Source of the DNA: DASCOT01 sp965197275
GTDB lineage: Bacteria; Acidobacteriota; UBA890; WLXD01
Reading direction: 5' to 3'
NCBI GenBank assembly: GCA_965197275.1
Contig: CBDAMQ010000026.1
Location: 186,001 to 250,000 of the forward strand
DNA: 64,000 nt
The notes beneath the pieces were generated by a model. The model saw only the letters and a program-made list of their open reading frames with translations. It made no database searches and was not told where the DNA came from. Below are positions 27,349 to 35,814 of the stretch, piece after piece. The number at the start of each line of letters is the position of its first letter. Positions within the stretch are counted from its first letter, which is position 1. A program made the position numbers and the translations under genes.

Positions 27349-29063
27349 CCGGATCGAGCGAGGCGGCCATCGACACACCCCTCCTGGCGGCCCGGCAGCC
27401 TTGGCGAGTGCGGCACGTCGATGCCGATCTCGCCGCACAGATCGAAACCGCGCTGGGGCTCTTTCCGACGACCGCTCGAGTGCTGGTGGCGCGCGGGCTC
27501 GAGACCGTTGAACAGGCTCAGGGCTTCCTGGCGCCCGGCCTCGACGAGCTCCATTCGCCGTTCGCTTTTGTACAGATGGAGCCGGCGGTCGATCGGCTGT
27601 TGGCCGCTGTGCAGGGCGGTGAACGCATAGCGGTACACGGCGACTACGATGTCGACGGGATTACGGGCGCGGTCTTGCTGGTAACCGTATTGCGCCATCT
27701 GGGCGCTGAGGTCGACCTGATTCTTCCGCATCGGGTTGACGACGGCTACGGGCTCAACCCCAGCGGCATCGACAAGGCGCACGCCGCGGGCGCGGCGGTG
27801 CTCATCGCGGTGGACTGCGGCATCACGGCCATCGACGCATGTGCACACGCGCGGGCGCTCGGGATCGACGTTATCGTCGCCGATCACCACTTACCCAGAT
27901 CGGAGCTGCCGCCGGCCGTGGCGTTGCTGAACCCGCGGCTGCCTGACTCTGGCTACCCGGAGCAGGAACTGGCGGCTGTCGGGGTGGCGTTCAAGCTGGC
28001 GCGCGGGCTCCTCGAGCGTCACTCGACGAAGCTGAGCGGCACCTCGATGCTCAAGCTCGTGGCCCTCGGGACGGTCGCCGACCTCGTCAGGCTGCGGGGG
28101 GAAAACCGGGTCATGGCGTTTCACGGTCTTGCTGGAATGGCGAGCGCCACCAATCCGGGCTTGCTGGCTTTGCTCGAGGTATCCGGGGTCGATCCGCGGC
28201 GGGTGGGCGCCTCCGACGTCGCGTTTCGTCTGGCGCCGCGGATAAACGCCGCCGGCCGACTGGGACATCCCAACGACGCTGCGGAGATGTTCCTGACCTC
28301 GGATCCGGGCCGTGCGCGGCGGCTCGCCGGCAAGTTGCAGCGACTCAATTCGCTGCGTCAGGAAACCGAGCGCGGCGTTGCCGCGCAGGCGATCGCTGCG
28401 TGCAGCGGCGACGATCCGATCACCGTGGTGAGCGGCGAGGGCTGGCATCGCGGTGTGATCGGGATCGTGGCCTCGCGATTGGTCGAGCGCTTCGGTCGTC
28501 CCGCGTTGGTGATCTCGACCGACGGCGCCACTGCGCACGGCTCGGCCAGGTCGGTTCCCGGCTTCAACATCGTTGCAGCTCTGGATGCCGTGGCGCAGCA
28601 GCTCACCGCGTACGGCGGCCACCACCAGGCGGCCGGCTTCGAGCTTCCAGCGAGTCGGGTGGAGACGCTCCGCAGCGGGCTTATCGAACACGCGAACCGC
28701 CAGGATCCCGACGCACTTCGGTCGACGATCATCTGCGACGCCGTACTGGATCCGGAGACCATCACCCCGGAGCTCGCATTGGAGCTGGAGCGCCTGGCGC
28801 CGTTCGGTATCGGCAATCCACGGCCGCGGTTCCTGTGCCCGGACTTTGAGCTCGCGGTCCCCCCTCGCCTGCTCAAGGAAGAGCATGTGAAGCTTCAGCT
28901 CCGAGGCCCGGAAACCGACATAGAAGCGCTGGGGTGGCGCCGTGCCGACCTGGCCACGTCACTTCAAGGGGCGGCGCGGGTATCGCTCGTCGCGACGTTG
29001 CAGGCGCGCAAATGGCAAGGGCGGCTCACCGCCCAGCTGGAGATCGCCGACATCTGCGCATGA
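27345..29063 (+). CDS. recJ: Single-stranded-DNA-specific exonuclease RecJ
   Basis: A 572-residue 5'-3' single-strand exonuclease of recombination and mismatch repair. The DHH phosphoesterase motifs are visible: VHGDYDVDGITGA (about residue 97), VDCGIT (about 155) and VADHHLP (about 180). The DHHA1 domain follows with SGEGWHRGVIGIVASRL and AYGGHHQAAGF (about 423). A C-terminal OB fold ends the protein. The GTG overlaps the accA stop. It converges on tatC with 25 bases between stop codons. Confidence 0.96.
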   Translation: MTGSSEAAIDTPLLAARQPWRVRHVDADLAAQIETALGLFPTTARVLVARGLETVEQAQGFLAPGLDELHSPFAFVQMEPAVDRLLAAVQGGERIAVHGDYDVDGITGAVLLVTVLRHLGAEVDLILPHRVDDGYGLNPSGIDKAHAAGAAVLIAVDCGITAIDACAHARALGIDVIVADHHLPRSELPPAVALLNPRLPDSGYPEQELAAVGVAFKLARGLLERHSTKLSGTSMLKLVALGTVADLVRLRGENRVMAFHGLAGMASATNPGLLALLEVSGVDPRRVGASDVAFRLAPRINAAGRLGHPNDAAEMFLTSDPGRARRLAGKLQRLNSLRQETERGVAAQAIAACSGDDPITVVSGEGWHRGVIGIVASRLVERFGRPALVISTDGATAHGSARSVPGFNIVAALDAVAQQLTAYGGHHQAAGFELPASRVETLRSGLIEHANRQDPDALRSTIICDAVLDPETITPELALELERLAPFGIGNPRPRFLCPDFELAVPPRLLKEEHVKLQLRGPETDIEALGWRRADLATSLQGAARVSLVATLQARKWQGRLTAQLEIADICA

Positions 29064-29067
29064 CCTC

Positions 29068-29089
29068 ACGGCCGAGCTCCGTCGGCCGT
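29068..29089. terminator. Hairpin between convergent recJ and tatC
   Basis: ACGGCCGA (29068-29075) and TCGGCCGT (29082-29089) form a perfect 8-bp stem with a 6-base loop, exactly in the gap between two convergent genes. Neither strand has a T tract after it, so it would be a bidirectional hairpin of uncertain termination strength. Confidence 0.45.
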
Positions 29090-29865
29090 CACCCGCGCGG
29101 CGCTACAGCCCAGGCGATGACGATGCCGACGAGGTACAGCAGCAACATCGGCAGCGCCAGGATGGTCTGTGTGGCCATGTCCGGGGTCGGGGTTACGACA
29201 GCCGCTACCACGAAGATGATCAACACCGCGTAGCGGAAATTCCGCCACATGCTTCCAGCTGTCAGGATGCCCAGCCGCGCCAGAAACAGCACGACGATCG
29301 GCCACTGGAAGATCAGCGCACAGCCAAGCAGCGTGCGTGTAAGGAAGCCGAAGAGGTTGTTCACCGCCAGTACCGGGCGGAAGTCGCTCCCTAGCGACAG
29401 AAAGAAGTTGGCCATTACCGGGAAGAGCACCCGGTATCCGAACAGGACACCCAGAAAGAAGCAGCCAACCGAGGACAGCACGACCGGGAGCGCGTAGTGC
29501 CGCTCGCGTCGGTACAGGCCGGGGGCAACGAACATCCATACCTGATAGATGATCACCGGTGAAGCGAACAGGAATCCCGCCAGCGCAGCCACTTTCAGGT
29601 AGAGGACGAACGGCTCGGTCAGCGAAAGGTAAGCGGGACGCTCGTCGGCGGGGAGGAGCTCGACGATCGGCCGCGTCAGCAGCGAATAGAGGTTCGACGC
29701 GAAGGCCCAGCTCACGATTGTCCCGATGATGAACGTCGTAAGGCTGACGATGATGCGTCGGCGCAGCTCGGTCAAATGACCGAGCAGCGACATCTCCGGT
29801 AGCGTTTCGCTACGGCCCGCCCCAGGCAGATCGTCGGCCGTTGTAGCGCCCTCAGGCTCGCTCAC
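29089..29865 (-). CDS. tatC: Sec-independent protein translocase TatC
   Basis: A 258-residue integral membrane receptor of the twin-arginine pathway, which recognises RR signal peptides of folded proteins. After an acidic N-terminus comes the conserved LGHLTELRRRIIVS at about residues 28-41 and then six hydrophobic segments. LSLTEPFVLYLKVA (periplasmic loop to helix 2) and the helix-3 region FVAPGLYRRER are family signatures. It is co-transcribed behind the TatA-type gene with 17 bases between them. Confidence 0.96.
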   Translation of the reverse strand: MSEPEGATTADDLPGAGRSETLPEMSLLGHLTELRRRIIVSLTTFIIGTIVSWAFASNLYSLLTRPIVELLPADERPAYLSLTEPFVLYLKVAALAGFLFASPVIIYQVWMFVAPGLYRRERHYALPVVLSSVGCFFLGVLFGYRVLFPVMANFFLSLGSDFRPVLAVNNLFGFLTRTLLGCALIFQWPIVVLFLARLGILTAGSMWRNFRYAVLIIFVVAAVVTPTPDMATQTILALPMLLLYLVGIVIAWAVAPRG

Positions 29866-29882
29866 CGCGCTGATGCTCCGGC

Positions 29883-30098
29883 TCAGTCAGTGTCGCGAGA
29901 GTCCGACGGTTCGCTGCGGCGCTCGTCGAGCGAGATCTCGTCTTCAAGCGAGCGTTTCAGATCGTTGGAAGCTCGGCGGAACTCGCCCAGGCCTTTGCCA
30001 ATGGTGCGCCCGAGCTCCGGGAGGCGCTTGGGGCCGAACACCACGAGCGCGATGACCAGAATGATGAGGAGCTCAGTGCCCCCGATCGATCCGAACAT
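29883..30098 (-). CDS. tatA: Twin-arginine translocase TatA/TatB-type subunit
   Basis: A 71-residue Tat component: one N-terminal membrane helix (TELLIILVIALVVFGPKRLPEL, roughly residues 8-29), the FGPKRLPE hinge, then an amphipathic helix GRTIGKGLGEFRRASNDLKR and an acidic tail. The hinge with FGP is shared by TatA and TatB; a Gly-Ser rather than a Glu near the helix start (MFGSIGGTELL has Glu at residue 9) leaves the A/B choice open. The ATG at 30098 has GAGG upstream; a longer in-frame start at 30134 is less likely. Only one such gene lies beside tatC. Confidence 0.9.
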   Translation of the reverse strand: MFGSIGGTELLIILVIALVVFGPKRLPELGRTIGKGLGEFRRASNDLKRSLEDEISLDERRSEPSDSRDTD

Positions 30099-30139
30099 GA
30101 CTGCCTCACGACGGTTTCGCTGATGACCAGACAACGACC

Positions 30140-30169
30140 ATCATATTGCTCCTCACACCGCAGCGACAA
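30140..30169 (-). promoter_or_regulatory. Sigma-70-type promoter for tatA-tatC
   Basis: On the minus strand: -35 TTGTCG (30169-30164), an 18-base spacer, and -10 TATGAT (30145-30140). It lies about 40 bases before the tatA ATG, so the tat genes need not depend on the threonine synthase gene upstream. Confidence 0.6.
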
Positions 30170-30226
30170 TCCCATGGTCGAAGGGCGACGGGCGCGCGCT
30201 TGCGCCGGAAGGGAAATGCAGGGTAC

Positions 30227-31399
30227 TCAGCCGATCGACGACAGGTACTTGTATGCGTTGCCGGTGAGGAAGCAGAGGACCCGTCCGGAGCCATCCAGCC
30301 GGCCTTGGCTGGCCAGCTCTGTGGCCGCCACGATCGTGGCGGCGGCTTCCGGGGCAGGATAGATTCCCTCCGCCCGAGCGATCATACGAACCATCTCCAG
30401 CATCGCCTCATCGGACACGGTGACGGCGTCGCCGCCGGAATCCCGCAAGACGGAGAGGATCTCCTTGTCTGCGAAGGCCCGCGGTACCCTGAGCCCGTTG
30501 GCCACAGTATGAGCGTCGACCCAGGGTTCCGCGCCGGCGTCGCCGGCCTCGAACGCCCGCACGATAGGAGCACACCCCTCGGCCTGAACGGCGTACATCC
30601 GCGGCCGACGCGACCCGATGAGCCCCACCGCCTCGAGCTCGTCGAACGCCTTCCACATGCCTAGCAGGCCCGTTCCTCCTCCGGTGGGGTACACGATGCT
30701 GTCCGGGACGTCCCAACCCAGCTGCTCGGCAAGCTCGAATCCCATGGTCTTCTTGCCCTCGAGCCGGTAGGGCTCCTGCAACGTGCTGACCGGGAACCAG
30801 TCGTCTGCTGCGTCGGCGGTCATGCGCGCCCCGGCGTCAGCGATCGTGCCCTCGACCTTGATCACCTCGGCCCCGAGATCGCGACACTCGACCACGAACT
30901 CCTGCGGCGTGTCTACCGGCATGTAGATGATCGCTTTCAGACCGCCGCGGGCGCAGTACGCGGCCAGGGCGCTGCCCGCATTGCCAGCCGTTGGGATCGA
31001 CAGCGTGCGGGCGCCGAGCTCACTTGCCCGGCTCACCGCCATGCACAGTCCACGGGCTTTGAAGGAGCCGGTCGGATTGACCCCCTCATCCTTGAGCAGC
31101 AGTTGTGGTAGCCCCAGTTCGCCCCCGAGTCGCTCGGCCTGGAGCAACGGCGTGCCGCCCTCGCCGAGGCATAGGCGGTGCTCCGGTAACCGGACCGGCA
31201 GAAGCTCCGCATAACGCCACAGGTCCCAGGAACGCCTCCCCAGGGTCTCGCGGCTCCAGGGCACCCTTGTCCGGTCGAGCTCGTAGCGTGGATACAGAGG
31301 TCCACCGCAGCTGGTACAGAACCGCTGCAGCACGTCGGCATCGTGCGATGACGCACATCGGCTGCAGATCAGATCGCGAAGAAGCGACGGCAGCGACAT
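30227..31399 (-). CDS. thrC: Threonine synthase
   Basis: A 390-residue PLP enzyme (fold type II) that converts O-phosphohomoserine to threonine. It has an N-terminal zinc-ribbon-like segment with cysteines at residues 12, 15, 28 and 31 (CSRC, CTSC). The PLP lysine is in NPTGSFKARG (about residue 113), the phosphate/PLP loop in PTAGNAGSALA and the glycine loop in YPTGGGTGLLG. The motifs fit the short, thermophile-type threonine synthase; a related cysteate or diaminopropionate enzyme cannot be excluded. Pathway genes (hom, thrB) are not nearby. Confidence 0.88.
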   Translation of the reverse strand: MSLPSLLRDLICSRCASSHDADVLQRFCTSCGGPLYPRYELDRTRVPWSRETLGRRSWDLWRYAELLPVRLPEHRLCLGEGGTPLLQAERLGGELGLPQLLLKDEGVNPTGSFKARGLCMAVSRASELGARTLSIPTAGNAGSALAAYCARGGLKAIIYMPVDTPQEFVVECRDLGAEVIKVEGTIADAGARMTADAADDWFPVSTLQEPYRLEGKKTMGFELAEQLGWDVPDSIVYPTGGGTGLLGMWKAFDELEAVGLIGSRRPRMYAVQAEGCAPIVRAFEAGDAGAEPWVDAHTVANGLRVPRAFADKEILSVLRDSGGDAVTVSDEAMLEMVRMIARAEGIYPAPEAAATIVAATELASQGRLDGSGRVLCFLTGNAYKYLSSIG

Positions 31400-31471
31400 G
31401 CTGGGACCTCGAGCTGGGGTGTCCTTGCTCCCCCTCCGGACCCCCGTTGGAGCGGCTAGAAGACGGTCAGG

Positions 31472-31487
31472 GTGTCAGAGCGGACAC
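31472..31487. promoter_or_regulatory. Palindrome in the thrC-rimP divergent region
   Basis: GTGTC and GACAC arms (31472-31476 and 31483-31487) separated by 6 bases. It overlaps the predicted thrC -10 on the minus strand, so it could be an operator. The regulator is unknown. Confidence 0.3.
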
Positions 31488-31492
31488 TAGCA
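31484..31492 (-). promoter_or_regulatory. Extended -10 promoter element for the threonine synthase gene
   Basis: On the minus strand TGCTAGTGT, about 85 bases upstream of the gene. It matches the TGCTAnnnT pattern found before other genes here. Confidence 0.35.
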
Positions 31493-31523
31493 GGTTGCTG
31501 ACTACAGGCTCTCAGGTTGCTGA
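31491..31523 (+). repeat. Two direct repeats CAGGTTGCTGA, 22 bases apart
   Basis: The 11-base unit occurs at 31491-31501 and 31513-31523. A 22-base period is about two helical turns, so both copies face the same side of the DNA, as expected for a regulator site. They lie between the thrC and rimP promoters in a 260-base gap without any gene. Confidence 0.5.
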
Positions 31524-31564
31524 ATAGAGGCGCTCTGTAGGGAGTCTCGCCTGATCGTGGCTCG

Positions 31565-31593
31565 TTGAAGGTGACCACCATTCTTGTTACGGT
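31565..31593 (+). promoter_or_regulatory. Sigma-70-type promoter for the rimP-nusA-infB operon
   Basis: TTGAAG (31565-31570), a 17-base spacer and TACGGT (31588-31593). Transcription would begin near 31600, just before the terminator-like hairpin and about 60 bases upstream of rimP. Confidence 0.6.
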
Positions 31594-31619
31594 CTAGGCA
31601 ATTTGGGTACCTCGGAGAG

Positions 31620-31646
31620 GTGGGCCCAGCGCCCGCTCTTTTTTTT
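31620..31646 (+). terminator. Intrinsic-terminator-like hairpin in the rimP leader
   Basis: GTGGGC (31620-31625) pairs with GCCCGC (31631-31636) around a 5-base loop, followed by TC and eight T (31639-31646). It lies between the predicted rimP promoter and the rimP start, so it would act as a leader attenuator rather than end a gene. Confidence 0.6.
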
Positions 31647-31659
31647 GTTAGGGGGTTTT

Positions 31660-32193
31660 TTGGCGACGTTGACGACGCAGGAAACGCAGTCTGACGACGC
31701 TTACTCGGGCGGCGATTCGTCCCGCGGCGTGCGTTCTGGCGGCGTCGCGGAGCTGCTTCGACCGCAAGCAGAACGAGTCGCCAGCCGGGAGGGTTGCACG
31801 CTCGTCGATGTGCGACATCTTCACGAGGACGGCGGCTGGGTGCTGCGCGTGGTGATCGATCACCCGGGCGGCGTTCAGGTGGAGCACTGCGCCCGCGTCA
31901 GCCGTCAGCTCTCGGCCCTTCTGGACGTCGAGGATCTGCTTCCGGGTGCGTATCGTCTGGAAGTTTCCTCGCCGGGCCTGGATCGGCCGCTGCTCGTCGC
32001 CGCCGACTTCCGTCGATACGCCGGGCACCGAGTGCGAGTTCTGGCTAGCCAGGACGACGACGGCGACAGGTTGCACCGAGGTGTCCTGGCCGGCCTGCAG
32101 CGCGGCAGCATTCTGCTTGACGATGACGCTCTGGGGCGACTCGAGATTCCGCTGAAACGGATCGCCGAGGCGCGTCTGGAAGTCGAGATCTAG
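31660..32193 (+). CDS. rimP: Ribosome maturation factor RimP
   Basis: A 177-residue 30S assembly factor. Visible family sequence: GCTLVDVRHLHEDGGWVLRVVIDHPGGV, CARVSRQLSALLDVEDLLPG, and YRLEVSSPGLDRPL, the strongest RimP signature (near residue 98). The start is uncertain. The frame is open to 31603, but that would put the hairpin and T8 tract inside the gene. I chose the TTG at 31660, which has AGGGGG four bases before it; the TTG at 31669 is also possible. It leads the rimP-nusA-infB operon. Confidence 0.92.
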   Translation: MATLTTQETQSDDAYSGGDSSRGVRSGGVAELLRPQAERVASREGCTLVDVRHLHEDGGWVLRVVIDHPGGVQVEHCARVSRQLSALLDVEDLLPGAYRLEVSSPGLDRPLLVAADFRRYAGHRVRVLASQDDDGDRLHRGVLAGLQRGSILLDDDALGRLEIPLKRIAEARLEVEI

Positions 32194-32211
32194 CGGGCGA
32201 GGAGAGGGATC

Positions 32212-33591
32212 ATGCTGCTGCAGACGATCGAGCAGATCGGCCGGGAAAAGAACATCGAGCCGGAGGTCATTGTCGCTGCGATCGAAGAGGCGATGGCGGT
32301 AGCGGCGCAGAAGTTCTATCGCACCGAGGATTATCTGGAGGCGGCACTGAACCCCGAGTCGGGCGAGCTGGAGCTCCACGCCGTCAAGACCGTGGTCGAG
32401 GAGGTGGAGGACCCGCTGTCGGAGATCACCGTGGAAACCGCTCGGCAGGAAGGGATGGAGGATCCGCAGATAGGCGCACAGATGCGCACGCCGATGCAGA
32501 CCGACCAGCTGGGCCGCATCGCGGCTCAAGCCGCAAAGCAAGTCCTGTACCAGAAAGTCCGTGACGCCGAGCGTGACAACATCCATGCCGAGTACACCGA
32601 TCGGGTCGGTGAGCTGCTGACCGGAACGGTCAAGCGCTTCGAGCGTGGCGACATGATCATCGATCTCGGACGTGCCGAGGCGCTGTTGCCGCGTCGCGAG
32701 CAGTCCCGCGCCGAGCACTACAACATCAGCGATCGTGTCCGCGTCGTGATCGTAGAGGTGCTGCGTGCTACTCGCGGGCCGCAGATTGTGGTGTCGCGCA
32801 GCAGCCCCGACCTCCTGCGGAGGCTATTCGAGATGGAGGTCCCCGAGATCTACGACGGCACCGTCGAGATCAAGGGAGCGGTTCGTGAGGGGGGTGATCG
32901 CGCCAAGGTAGCTGTCTACTCCACGGATGCCGACATCGATCCGGTCGGCGCCTGTGTCGGTATGCGCGGCTCCCGGGTGCAAGCGATCATCCGTGAGCTT
33001 CGCGGCGAGAAGATCGACATCGTGGAGTGGGCCGAAGACCCCGATCAGTACGCCGTCAACTCACTCAAGCCAGCGCGTGTAAGCCGGGTGGGTGAGGCCG
33101 TGGTAGTGAACGAATTTGGCGACGAGGAGCACCACTTGGAGGTAATCGTCGATGAGGACCAGCTATCGCTGGCGATCGGCAAGCGAGGTCAGAACGTACG
33201 ACTAGCTGGCAAACTCCTGGGTCGCAAGATCGACGTGAAGAGCCACGAGCAGAAACGTCAGGAGCTTGCACCGCCGGCACCGGAGGTGCCCGTCACCGGG
33301 AGCAGCTCCGACACCGCCCCGACGGTCGCTGCGCTGCGACAAGTTCCGGGCGTTGGCCCGAAGGCCGCCGACGCGCTGCTGGCCGCTGGCTTCAGTGGCG
33401 CCGCCGACATCGCGGCGGCAGACATGAACGCTTTGATCGCCGTAGACGGCCTTGGTCCGAAAACCGCGGCGAAGATCCATCAGGCAGCTTCTGTGTTGAG
33501 TGATCTCGATCCCGAGGTGGCAGAGCGGCAGGCTGCACCCGAGCCGGAGACTGGCGCAGAAGCAACGGAGCTGGAGGCGGAACCGGCTTAG
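32212..33591 (+). CDS. nusA: Transcription termination/antitermination protein NusA
   Basis: A 459-residue RNA polymerase-binding factor for pausing, termination and antitermination. The N-terminal domain (residues 1-130) is followed by the S1 domain (GELLTGTVKRFERGDMIIDLG, about 137-157), then two KH domains with GACVGMRGSRVQAI (about 246) and LAIGKRGQNVRLAGKL (about 322). The last part has a helix-hairpin-helix repeat, VPGVGPKAADALLAAG and VDGLGPKTAAKI, and an acidic tail. GAGAGGG precedes the ATG. The usual small ylxR gene between nusA and infB is absent; the 80-base gap holds no open frame. Confidence 0.97.
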   Translation: MLLQTIEQIGREKNIEPEVIVAAIEEAMAVAAQKFYRTEDYLEAALNPESGELELHAVKTVVEEVEDPLSEITVETARQEGMEDPQIGAQMRTPMQTDQLGRIAAQAAKQVLYQKVRDAERDNIHAEYTDRVGELLTGTVKRFERGDMIIDLGRAEALLPRREQSRAEHYNISDRVRVVIVEVLRATRGPQIVVSRSSPDLLRRLFEMEVPEIYDGTVEIKGAVREGGDRAKVAVYSTDADIDPVGACVGMRGSRVQAIIRELRGEKIDIVEWAEDPDQYAVNSLKPARVSRVGEAVVVNEFGDEEHHLEVIVDEDQLSLAIGKRGQNVRLAGKLLGRKIDVKSHEQKRQELAPPAPEVPVTGSSSDTAPTVAALRQVPGVGPKAADALLAAGFSGAADIAAADMNALIAVDGLGPKTAAKIHQAASVLSDLDPEVAERQAAPEPETGAEATELEAEPA

Positions 33592-33671
33592 TTGCCGCCG
33601 CAGCCCAGCATCCTTCGCAGAATCGAATCCGTCACGAGTAACGAGCTCAGAGCCAAGAGACGAGAGATCCG

Positions 33672-35756
33672 ATGCGGGTACACGAGATCGCCAAAGAGCT
33701 CGGCATCGCTAGCAAGGTTGCCATCGAGCATCTAAACGGGCTCGGCGTGGAGGTGAAGTCGCACGCCAATGCCATCTCGGAGGCAGATGCGGGCCGCCTC
33801 CGCGAACTGCTCGCGGGTCAGGCCGATGCGGCTGCCCCGAAAGCCAAGCCCAAGGCGAAGGCCAAGGCCAAGGCCAAGGCCAAGCCGAAACCCAAGGCCA
33901 AGGCCAAGCCGAAGGCCGAGCCCACGGTCGACGCCGAGGCGACGGCGGAGATCTCACCGACGCCCGAGGCCGACGACACCGTTGAGGCGCCCGCTGCTGT
34001 GCTCGACTCGGAGCCGGTCGAGGTCGAGGAGGGCGTTACGGTTCGCCGGCTGGCAGAGGTCGCCGGGATCAGCCCAACGGAGATCATTACCGGTCTGATG
34101 AGCAAGGGCGTCATGGCCAATCTCACCCAATCGTTGGACACCGAAGTGGCGGTGGCGGTGGCCGCCGAGCACGGGGTGAGGCTGCAGGTGGTGACCGCCG
34201 ACGAGATCCTGCTAGGCGAACCGGAGGAGGGCGACGCCGCGGATCTGGCACCGCGCGCTCCGGTCGTCACGATCATGGGGCACGTAGACCACGGCAAGAC
34301 GCAGCTACTGGACTCGATTCGCGAAACCAACGTGGTGGCTCGCGAAGCCGGCGGGATCACCCAGCATATCGGTGCCTCCGAGGTCGAGTGGAACGGCAAT
34401 CGAATCGTCCTCATCGATACGCCTGGTCACCAAGCGTTCACACGCATGCGTGCCCGCGGGGCGCAGATCACCGACATTGTCGTCCTTGTCGTGGCCGCCG
34501 ATGACGGCATCATGCCGCAGACCGTCGAAGCGATCGATCATGCGCGCGCAGCGAACGTGCCGATCCTGGTGGCGATTAACAAGATCGACCTGCCACAAGC
34601 CAACATCGATCGCGTCAAGCAACAGCTGGTCGAGCATCAGCTGCAGCCGGAGGACTGGGGCGGGGAAACGGTTTGCGTTCCAGTGTCCGCCAAGACCAAG
34701 GAACATCTCGAGGATCTGCTGGAGATGGTGATCCTGTCCTCGGAGTTGCTCGAGCTGAAAGCGAACCCGAAGATCACGGCGCGCGGCAGCGTGTTGGAGG
34801 CCAAGCTCGATCGGCAGCGAGGCGCGGTAGCCACGTTGCTGATTCAGGACGGGACGCTGCGGGTCGGTGACGCGCTTATCGCTGGCGATGAGAGTGCCAA
34901 GGTGCGAGCGATGTTCAACGCCGTCGGCAAGCAATCGAAGGCGGCGCCCCCGGCCACCGCTGTCGAGGTACTCGGGTTCTCGGGCGTGCCGGAGGCCGGC
35001 GACACCTTCCAGGTCGTCGAAGAGGCCGCGATGGCTCGTAAGGTTGCCGAGCTCCGACAGTTCAAGTCGCGGACCGACAGCCTAGCGACCGGTTCTCGAT
35101 TGACGCTGGAGGACCTCCACGCCCGGATTCTCGAGGGCGACAAGGTGAAGCTTCCGGTGGTGCTGAAAGCCGACACCCAAGGCTCGGTACAGACGCTCAG
35201 CGATGCTCTGGGCAAGCTTTCGAGCGACACGGTCCAGGTCGAGATCATGCACGCGGCGGTCGGTGGCGTGACCGAGACCGACGTGTTGCTGGCCTCGGCA
35301 TCCGAGGCCATCATCGTGGGCTTCAATGTGCGACCGGAACGGGACGTGGCCGACGCAGCGACGCGCGAGCGTGTCGATCTGCGACTTCATACGGTCATCT
35401 ATCGCCTCCTCGACGAGGTGAAGGCCGCCATGGTCGGGAAGCTCGATCCGACGTTCGAGGAACGGGCGTTGGGTGCTGCCGAGGTTCGCGATACGTTCCG
35501 CGTACCGCGCGCCGGTACGGTGGCGGGCTGCTACGTGACCGACGGGAAGTTCTTGCGCGGCGCGCGAGCGCGTCTGGTACGTGACTCACGAATCATCTAC
35601 GAGGGCAAGGTCGGTTCCCTGCGTCGATTCAAGGAAGATGTACGTGAAGTCCAGCAGGGGTATGAATGCGGCATCGGGCTGGAGAACTTCAACGACGTCA
35701 AGATCGGCGACGTGCTCGAGGCCTATGATCTCGAGGAGATCGCACCCACGCTCTGA
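33672..35756 (+). CDS. infB: Translation initiation factor IF-2
   Basis: A 694-residue GTPase that places initiator tRNA on the 30S subunit. The N-terminal IF2_N motif MRVHEIAKELGIASKV is followed by a Lys/Ala/Pro tract (about residues 55-86), then a second IF2_N-like segment (VRRLAEVAGISPTEII). The G domain starts near residue 196 with GHVDHGKT (G1), then DTPGHQAF (G3) and NKIDLP (G4). Domains II, III and the C2 domain that binds formyl-Met-tRNA follow. The linker before the G domain is short compared with E. coli IF-2 (890 residues). Confidence 0.97.
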   Translation: MRVHEIAKELGIASKVAIEHLNGLGVEVKSHANAISEADAGRLRELLAGQADAAAPKAKPKAKAKAKAKAKPKPKAKAKPKAEPTVDAEATAEISPTPEADDTVEAPAAVLDSEPVEVEEGVTVRRLAEVAGISPTEIITGLMSKGVMANLTQSLDTEVAVAVAAEHGVRLQVVTADEILLGEPEEGDAADLAPRAPVVTIMGHVDHGKTQLLDSIRETNVVAREAGGITQHIGASEVEWNGNRIVLIDTPGHQAFTRMRARGAQITDIVVLVVAADDGIMPQTVEAIDHARAANVPILVAINKIDLPQANIDRVKQQLVEHQLQPEDWGGETVCVPVSAKTKEHLEDLLEMVILSSELLELKANPKITARGSVLEAKLDRQRGAVATLLIQDGTLRVGDALIAGDESAKVRAMFNAVGKQSKAAPPATAVEVLGFSGVPEAGDTFQVVEEAAMARKVAELRQFKSRTDSLATGSRLTLEDLHARILEGDKVKLPVVLKADTQGSVQTLSDALGKLSSDTVQVEIMHAAVGGVTETDVLLASASEAIIVGFNVRPERDVADAATRERVDLRLHTVIYRLLDEVKAAMVGKLDPTFEERALGAAEVRDTFRVPRAGTVAGCYVTDGKFLRGARARLVRDSRIIYEGKVGSLRRFKEDVREVQQGYECGIGLENFNDVKIGDVLEAYDLEEIAPTL
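33839..33920 (+). repeat. infB: AAGGCC-type simple repeat inside infB
   Basis: Near-tandem AAGGCC and AAGCCG hexamers encode alternating Lys-Ala and Lys-Pro. Copy number may vary between strains by slippage in units of two codons without breaking the frame. Confidence 0.7.
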
Positions 35757-35814
35757 GCTTCGACGCCGCGGCGTGACCGAATCCGGTACACCGTGCGTCG
35801 GCCGGCGGTGAGGC

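Noticed and set aside
33592..33671. A hidden ylxR (DUF448) gene between nusA and infB
   Set aside because: Only 80 bases are available and no frame shows the conserved ylxR residues.
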